DNA of 64,000 nt. Origin: Dipteronia dyeriana. Its lineage: Eukaryota; Streptophyta; Magnoliopsida; Sapindales; Sapindaceae. The notes beneath the pieces were generated by a model. The model worked only from the letters and a program-made list of their open reading frames with translations. It searched no databases and was not told where the DNA came from. The DNA lies in NCBI GenBank assembly GCA_032871835.1, contig CM065300.1, forward strand, positions 9,505,768-9,569,767, read 5' to 3'. Below, piece after piece: positions 56,201 through 64,000 of this stretch; positions within the stretch are counted from its first letter, which is position 1, and each line of letters opens with the position of its first letter. The translations under genes were made by a program, and so were the position numbers.

Positions 56201-57339
56201 CTTGAGACTAGATGGCTTAGGTCATTTGATGTATTTTGCAATGAATTGAGTCATATTTTGGAGATGTATTAGATTTGTAGTGGTCGATGATGATAAATTC
56301 GAGTCTTATTTATATTAAGTAAGGTCACAAAAATCCAAGGAAGGCGAATGCTCTTAGGCAGCCACAACGAATGTTTTGAGAAACAGCCTTGATTTTTGTC
56401 ATCATCAACCGCATACTACAAATTTTAACTGCTCCAAAATCCAATTCAATCCAATGCAACAAATTATGTAAATCAAAATTACAAATTCGTAAAAGGTCAC
56501 CACCAATTAGAATATAGATAACAAGGTAATCCTTCACCAAACAAAACAATTTAGGTTAAGACATCAATTATGCTTACTACAATTTGGCTCTAGCTATGAA
56601 TACATATTTGTGATTCTATTTCAATGAAAAACAATAAAATTGTCTGGCGGGCACTGTGAATGTTTTGAGAAACATTCCTTGATTTTTGTCATCATCAACC
56701 ACAAACAACAAATTCTAGGATATCTTTAAAATCCAGTTCAATTCAATGCAAAAACCAAAAACAAATACAACAAAAATAAAATTCATATATTTGAATTTCA
56801 GTTTATTACATTCATCTTCAGTTCCTATTTGAAAGTGGCAGATAGATAACACAGTAAATTAAACATCTGATATCCAAAAGTACCCAAAAAAAAAATTTAG
56901 ATAGTTTACCTACAAAAGAGCATCTTAGGAAAACAAAATCACCATAAGATTCTTCACTGACAATCAAAGTGTAAGGATAACAATTTCAGGGCTCGTCACT
57001 AATGCTCATGCACCAAAAATAATAAAACAAGAAAAAAGAAAATAAATGAAACCGAAAGTCTAAACTTCAATTGACATATGCGAATGAAAAAATATATATT
57101 GATTTTAGGTTAATAAAAGCGTGAAAATATAAGAGAAAAATGGGAATTTGCCTCCTTTGATTTGACACTTCGCAAAGAATTTGTAAGTGATGAAGTAAAC
57201 CCTAGCTCCATTTAGGATCTGTTTGGCGGCCAAATTTGTTTTTGTACATCAGTGTTCGGGGTGCGTTTGGCATTTGGAATACTGTAAACAAGTATAAGTT
57301 ATCCTAGTTACCTTTATTTATATAGCCTATATATATGGC

Positions 57340-57998
57340 ACATAGATTAGGAATGACAATAAAACCCAAATTTGTGGGATCCGTTCGAACTCAATCCGTT
57401 TGGAGCAGGTTTAGGGGATGAAATTACGATCCACGAACCCGTATAGTAAAAACCCAACGGGTTTTGGTGTGGGTGTGGGTTTGGATTGAGAAAATAAACA
57501 CGGGTGACCCGTGAATCCGTTTAAATAAAAATTATATAATATATATTATTTAAAATATAATAAATCTAAACTCCAATAAAAAACACTTTTAACTATAAAG
57601 AGAATAAAATGTAATTATTTTACTCATTATAAACGTGTTTTGCCTCGTATGACTCTTGTTTGAACTAAATATACTTGAAATGAGTAAAAAAATTCACTAT
57701 ATTAAACGTTTATAGTCTTTCAAATTACAATTTTCATATATTTAAATAATATAGAAATATTTTTCTAAAAAAAATGGGTGGGTTCACGGATTCGTGGGTT
57801 TGACCCGTGGACCCGCTTGTTTCATGGGTTAGTTAACGGGTTTGAGTTTCCTCCAAATCCACAAATGAAACTCGAATCCGAACCTGTTTATTTTTATGGG
57901 TTCGTAGGCGGGTTTGGATGACACAAATTGTCGCGGGTTTGCGTTTAAATTTTGTCAAACCCTCCTGAACCCGACCCATTGCCATTTCTACCATAGAC
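57340..57998. mobile_element. hAT-type MITE, 643 bp, with paralogous empty site
   Basis: The element is 57348-57990. Left end TAGGAATGACAATAAAACCC; right end reversed TAGAAATGGCAATGGGTCGG. The flanking 8 bp are ACATAGAT (57340-57347) and CCATAGAC (57991-57998). Arm 1 has the uninterrupted site at 49088-49095 (CCATAGAC on the reverse strand) in the context GGC-CCATAGAC-CCACC, so the right copy is unchanged and the left has two mutations. Internally it is rich in GGGTTT and GACCCGTG words arranged in inverted fashion. It codes for nothing recognisable. Confidence 0.85.
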
Positions 57999-58383
57999 CC
58001 ACCACAACAGTTGGCTCCTTCGTTTCTTACTTTCTTTTTTTGCCTCTTTCTTTTTTATTTCTAATTAAATAGTATGGTATTTTACCTTTTAAAAAACAAT
58101 TATTCTAATTTAATAATAGGATGATTTTGTTAATATTTGCTCTTATACCATATGTTAAGGACAATTATCGATACCAATTTGTGTTTCTATACAATTTTAG
58201 TTTATATTAATTATCGTTACTAATAATCAATTTTATTGTATGGGCTCAATAAACACTCTTTGTTAATAACCAAATAATAATAAGGGTAGTGTTAACCTAC
58301 TATAAAAGGAAAATATTTATTGTACCTTTTTACTTGATCGATTGAATAAATGTATTTATGTATTAAATATTTTCTTTTTACCA

Positions 58384-59656
58384 AATGGAAATGGTGAGAA
58401 ATGTCATTTTTTTTTAGTGAGTTATAGTGATGTCACCGGTTTAATAAGTTAAGTTTAAAAGACACCTATTATGGTGAACTACCCATATTGCGCTTAAATA
58501 ATCAATTTTTAATTCTCTTTGTACTTCAATCTGCACACTTTGATCACTGAAAATAGTAAATCTCCTATCTCTCTCCAAAAACTTGTTTGAAAATCGATCG
58601 ACAATTTGTCTGAACATGATCTAGATTTTTGATAAGTTTATGAGCTATTGTATATGTGTCAAAGATTTTATTATATTAGTTCAAGGTTTTTTTGATATGT
58701 TTATGAGCTATTTTATAATTGGTATGAGCTTTTTTACATTGGTATAATCATTTTTAAACTGCTGCGAACAAGTTTATAATCTTGTAAAAAAAAAAACTCA
58801 AACCTTTAATAAAAAAGCTCAAGCCCTTATGAAAAATACTTGATCCCTTAAAAAAAAGCTCGATCCCTTATAAAAAAGCTTGATTCCTTTGAAAAAAAAC
58901 TCGATCATGTACAAAAAAAACTCGATCATATACAAAAAACTCGATTACTCATAAAAAAAGCTCGATCATGGAAACAAAAAAAAGTTCGATCATGTACAAT
59001 TTTTTTTTGATCATGTATAAAAAAGATCGACCCCTTTAAAAAAAACTCGATTCCTCACAAAAAAAAAACACGATCCCTTACAAAGAAAACTTGATTAAGT
59101 AAAAGAAAAATCTCGATCCTTATAAAAAAAACTCGATCCCTTACAGAAAAAACTCGATCGTGTACAAAAAAACTCGATCCTTTACAAAAAAAGCTCGATC
59201 ATGTAAAAAAAAAAAAAGTTCGATCCTTAATAAAAAAAACTCGATCCCTTAAACAAAAAAAAAAGCTCGGACGTGTTTCAAAAAAGCTTGAAAATATTTC
59301 AAAAAAGCTTGAAAATGTTTCAAAAAGTCTTAAAAACCAAGATATTCATCTTCGTCAACATACAACAGATCAAATAAAAAAAAAAGCTTGACCACCGCGA
59401 GCTTGACGGGGAGCTCGACCCCCGAATGCGTATGCATAGCGCCACTCCGTCGACGTTCAAATGATTGTCTGAGTTTCAATGAGACTTTCTCTCTCTACTT
59501 CACAACTCTATCACTGTAAAATGAATGAAAACAACTATTTGAGGTATTTTTATCCGTTCACCATAAATTGTGCATTTTAAACATAAGTTATTAAAGTAGT
59601 GACAATGTTGAAATGCCACCACCAAAAAGTGTAATTTGTTTTTTGAACCCCCAAAC
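58384..59656. mobile_element. TIR element of about 1.27 kb carrying a CTCGATC minisatellite
   Basis: Copy A runs directly from TTCTTTTTACC into TAATTATACGGTTG (about 39,795-39,815), while here 1.27 kb separates the two parts. The ends are imperfect inverted repeats of roughly 130 bp: GTGATGTCACCGGTTTAATA, AGTTAAGTTTAAAAG and TTATGGTGAAC on the left pair with the reversed ATTGTCACTACTTTAATAAC, TTATGTTTAAAATG and TTATGGTGAACG on the right. ACCAAAT/ACCAATT at the borders may be a mutated target duplication. The long TIRs suggest a MULE-type non-autonomous element. Confidence 0.6.
58775..59330 (+). repeat. Degenerate minisatellite, unit about 20 bp (A-run + CTCGATC)
   Basis: About 25-28 units of the type AAAAAAGCTCGATCCCTTAC or AAAAAACTCGATCATGTAC follow one another, 18-24 bp each. 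Most keep CTCGATC after a run of 5-12 A. The variation is mainly in A-run length and in CCCTTA against ATGTAC. It lies between the two TIRs of the surrounding element. Confidence 0.85.
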
Positions 59657-59773
59657 CAATTATACGGTTGTTAACTTGTGCCCTTAATAATAATGATAAT
59701 AATTATTATAAAATATCAATTAAGTCAATTGCTCTCTCAAACAATCCAAATTATGCTTGTAATTTAGTTTGGG

Positions 59774-59812
<39 letters not shown>

Positions 59813-59954
59813 AATTACAACTACTGTAGGAACACGGTGAGATTAGACCTATAAAGTATAAACACGGTTTGGAATACTAAACTTTATTCTTCAAATTATA
59901 ACCTGGATAAACTTTTTGTCTTAAAAGGATTAATCCTATGTTCAAGTTGCCACG

Positions 59955-59988
<34 letters not shown>

Positions 59989-60164
59989 ATTTTTAATTGA
60001 ACAAAAATTTAAAACTTTCCTTTTAATTTAATTTAATGTTAGTGGATCAATTAAAAATCGGTAAAAATGGACCACCAAATCCAACCCGGCCCAAATCCAC
60101 ACAAATCAAATCTCCAAAACTGTGAGTTAGCTGTATTGTTATTTGTTAGTGCGGCCTCCACCAA

Positions 60165-61206
<1,042 letters not shown>

Positions 61207-61229
61207 GCTCTCTTTTTTCTCTTACATTT

Positions 61230-61512
61230 TCTTGCGCATTATATTTTTCATTCGAGCATGTAATTTGATTATAATTGGTGCACGAGCATCAGTGAAGAGC
61301 CCTAAAATTGTTATCCTTGCACTTTGATTGTCAGTGATGAAACTTATGGGGAATTTATTTCTGAGATGCTCCTTTTTAGATATACTATTCTTCATTCGAT
61401 TTTTTTCATCTAGTAGTTTCTGCATTTAGATGGCCGCCTAAGAGCTTTCGCCTTCACCAGGCTTGAGAGTTAGTGCTGCTTTTATCCTTCCTTGGATGTC
61501 CGAGACCTTAAT

Positions 61513-61550
<38 letters not shown>

Positions 61551-61890
61551 ATATATATATATTTATTGTTATTGAAATTTCTAGTTTTACTGCAACGATA
61601 AATTTCAAGGCTTGTTTCTCAAAACATTCGCAGTGGCCGCCTAAGAGCTTTCGCTTTCGCCACGCGTGAGAGTTAGTGCTGCTTTTATCCTTCATTGGAT
61701 GGGAGACCTTAATTTATTATTTTGTCATGTCAAATCTTATGCGTTTGATCAATTGGATTGGATCCATGAAGCTACCTGGGGCGGGAGCATAATTGATGAT
61801 AGGGAACATGGTTGCCCTGAAGTTTGCATTATCTTAATTTATAAAAGTATGGAAAGTTTTTCACTTTGAGACTTGATGGCTTAGGTCATT
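61230..61890 (+). repeat. Block d and repeated module, cluster 7
   Basis: Block d (61,230-61,420), then a partial module (61,432-61,510, GGCCGCCTAAGAGCTTTCGC), a (TC)n/(TA)n tract (61,517-61,562), a full core at about 61611 (TTTCTCAAAACATTCGCAGT) and the third SYAFDQLDWI segment (61,734-61,815). It is the shorter counterpart of cluster 1. Confidence 0.75.
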
Positions 61891-62094
61891 TGAATCATCT
61901 GTTTTCGGTGCATTGAAGCTGGCTGGGGCTGGACCAAACTACTGTTGTCAATGGTAAGCATATTTGATTACAGGGATAGGAATGCCTTGTCTTTTGCATT
62001 TTTTTAATTCATTATCTGTTGAAAGCTTTTCTCTTTGTAACTTCATGAATTTGTTATACTAAACCTTTTGTAATTTTTTTATTACAATGTGCAT

Positions 62095-63082
62095 ATAAAA
62101 TTAGGACTAGGATCCTCTGCTGAACTCATTCTCCGCAGAGCTTGTTGAACTTCTAAAGATCTAATGACATGTGTATATTAAAATTTTAGACAGTTTAGAT
62201 TAATTTAATTTTTTTCTCTCTTCAATTCCAAATTGACATTTTTTTCTCTTGAATACCATTCATTCCAAATTTGCCCTGAAACTTGACTTCTTTCCAACCA
62301 TCAATTCTCCCGATTTCCTTCAACCGAGTCAACTCACAAGTTATATAAAATTTTCTCAACACCAATGAAACATTTGCATATAATCCCAGGGCATTTTATT
62401 TTCATTGATAGTCTGCCGGATCTGATTTATTTTTTTTGTTCATCTTCATTGGAAAAGAAATCACACTTAAAACAAATTGCTATTGGATTAAAGATTTAAA
62501 TGATGGAGTTGTGATAATGAATTTTTATGGTAGGAGAATAGAATTGACACCCATTGCAAGTCGGTTTCCTTTGGGTGGAATGTATTTTTCCATTGCTATC
62601 CAATTAGTTGAATTTGTGTGTCAAATTTATGAGATGAACTGAAAGGAGCTGAGAGTGGTGATGAATAATTAACGGTTAAAAATAATTCCCATTTGAGGGC
62701 TGGAGGGTGTGAAGTCTTTGGCTTGATTTCGTCGTCGGAGAAGAGCTGTTTGATGTTGGTCGGCGGAGAAGGAATGAGGAGGGCGAGTGGGTCAAAATGA
62801 AGAAGAGAGAATTTGGTGGAGAAACTCTCTTTTCAAGTGTGTAAAAATTGTGGATTTTAATTTGTTAACAAATTGTCGTTCTTGGGTATAGAGGAGGTGA
62901 ATAACGGGTGATACAGTGGTTTAGTGGTAAGGAAGAAGAAGTTGTTGTGGCAGTGAAGAGAAAAAAATAATAATAATCTTGACTGTCCAACACTTAAATA
63001 TATATGTGTAAATGGATCCTTATAAGTTCAGTACAATTCAACGGAAAACGAGTTCAGCAGATGATCCTAGTCCATAAAATTA
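62095..63082. mobile_element. MULE-like MITE, 970 bp, 9-bp target duplication, paralogous empty site
   Basis: The element is 62104-63073, flanked by a perfect ATAAAATTA (62095-62103 and 63074-63082). The ends match for about 120 bp: left GGACTAGGATCCTCTGCTGA, right reversed GGACTAGGATCATCTGCTGA, then ACTC, TTGAACTT or CTGAACTT, GACAGT and TTTTTTTCTCTTCA in the same order. Copy A (near 45,367) has the undisturbed GTGCATATAAAATTAAAACT. A 9-bp target and long TIRs indicate the Mutator superfamily. The 68-residue frame at 62436 has no recognisable domain. Confidence 0.9.
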
Positions 63083-63472
63083 AAACTTAGGTAATGTTAA
63101 CATGTGCTCTTAGTGCATATATTAAAACCATAAAAATTACATATACTGCATTTATTAAACAATAAATGCAATGTTGGACTTTCTCTTTATAATAACTTTA
63201 CCCTAAAACTTATGCATAAAAAGGGTCTCTAGCTGCATTTATTGGTAGTTTATTTTTACCCTTTTGATGATTGTTTTAAAAAGATGAGAGCATTTATTAT
63301 CAACATTTTCAATAATTATTTAACAAATTATAAATAATTTAAAATAAAACACTTAATTAATTATAAAATCAACAGTTTCAATAATTATTTAACAAATTAT
63401 AAATAATTTAAAATAAAACATTTAATTAATTATAAATTACCACAACTGAATCACAACAATAATAAAAAAAAA

Positions 63473-63652
63473 AGAATAATGATTGGATACTGACGGTTAG
63501 TATCCAAAATATTGACCCCATCAATAGGAGTATAGCATGTGGCCTTTTTTTTTTTTTTACTTTTTACATTTATGTACAAATTGGGTCAGGTGTTACATTC
63601 CTATTGGTGAGGTCAGTATTTTGGGTACTAGTCAGTATCAAAGCATTATTCT
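63473..63652. mobile_element. Palindromic MITE, copy C
   Basis: Left end AGAATAATGATTGGATACTG; right end reversed AGAATAATGCTTTGATACTG, continuing to CAAAATATTGACC / CAAAATACTGACC and ATCAATAGGA / ACCAATAGGA. The inverted repeat is about 60 bp with a short loop. The orthologous copy is at 45,714-45,900. Confidence 0.8.
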
Positions 63653-64000
63653 AAAAAAAATAATGTTTTTTTCAAATTATTTTATTTTCATTAAAATATT
63701 TTTTTTAATTAAAATTAAAATTATTTTTACTTTTTTACCATATATATATATATATATATAAATTGTTTAAATTTTAATAACATGTAATTTTTTAAATTTA
63801 TAATTATAAATTAAAATTTAAACAATATATATATATAAGCCGAATGATTGGTAATTAAACTCTATCATTTTGAGTTTATATTTGGATTTCAAAGTGGAAA
63901 TAGTCTGATGAGTTCCACAAATGGGGTTTATGGTTATTTGGGTCTAATTCAGATCCCCTTTTAAGTGGATCTAGTTGGGGCAATCCCATTTGTGTTATCC

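Larger units (their letters stand above)
56330..59830. repeat. Inverted-repeat arm 2
   Basis: Reverse complement of 47,522-50,190, including two inverted module cores at about 56370 and 56655 (GAATGTTTTGAGAAACA). It is interrupted by a hAT MITE (57,348-57,990) and by a 1.27-kb inverted-repeat element with a minisatellite (58,384-59,656), neither present in arm 1. Confidence 0.85.

Noticed and set aside
58775..59330. Regular repeats resembling a CRISPR array
   Set aside because: Units are directly adjacent with no unique spacers, the DNA is plant nuclear, and the array sits in a TIR element; it is a minisatellite.
62436..62642. 68-residue open frame in the 970-bp MITE
   Set aside because: No domain, no homologous frame elsewhere in the window, and non-autonomous elements of this size normally encode nothing.

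Overview
This window looks like AT-rich nuclear DNA of a flowering plant, most likely a eudicot. The evidence is plant-specific gene families (PPR, ankyrin-PGG/ACD6-like, DUF1985-Ulp1), plant Ty3/gypsy (Tat-like) and Ty1/copia retrotransposons, MULE, hAT and PIF/Harbinger-like DNA transposons, and split plant-type beta-tubulin copies. I see no intact, clearly functional host gene. Every recognisable coding region is broken by stops, frameshifts or insertions. The species cannot be named from the sequence.

Layout. 1-370: tail of a copia-type LTR. 1.87-2.32 kb (-): a possible small spliced gene remnant. 3.19-3.99 kb (-): a decayed DUF1985 (Ulp1-family) remnant. 5.6-6.66 kb (+): a PPR pseudogene. 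7,266-15,339: a complete Mutator-like element (MULE) with about 85-bp terminal inverted repeats and a perfect 9-bp target duplication. It carries two convergent genes, a DUF1985-Ulp1 cysteine protease (+) and a MuDR-type transposase (-). 16.1-31.2 kb (-): an ankyrin-repeat/PGG membrane-protein pseudogene. One of its introns is stretched to 12.8 kb by a Tat-like Ty3/gypsy element (18,387-30,140, LTRs of about 880 bp) that also carries a long antisense gene of the Transposase_28 type. 31.6-39.0 kb (-): a copia element with no recognisable 5' LTR, split by a 1,958-bp hAT element with a perfect 8-bp target duplication.

39.6-64 kb: a duplication complex. Two direct copies of a block of about 6 kb (39.6-46.3 and 58.1-64.0 kb) each hold a beta-tubulin pseudogene with the same truncation. 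Parts of the block also form a large inverted repeat (47.5-50.2 and 56.3-59.8 kb). Between and inside these lies an unusual dispersed module (core near GTTTCTCAAAACATTC) present about 15 times on both strands. Several younger DNA transposons interrupt one copy, and two of them can be proved by an uninterrupted paralogous site inside this same window: a 643-bp hAT MITE and a 970-bp MULE-like MITE.

The genes do not form a pathway. They record nested transposition and local duplication. The best candidates for a second look are the two-gene Ulp1-MULE, the antisense gene of the gypsy element, and the unexplained repeated module in 43.8-61.8 kb. All assignments are by eye from motifs; no search was run.
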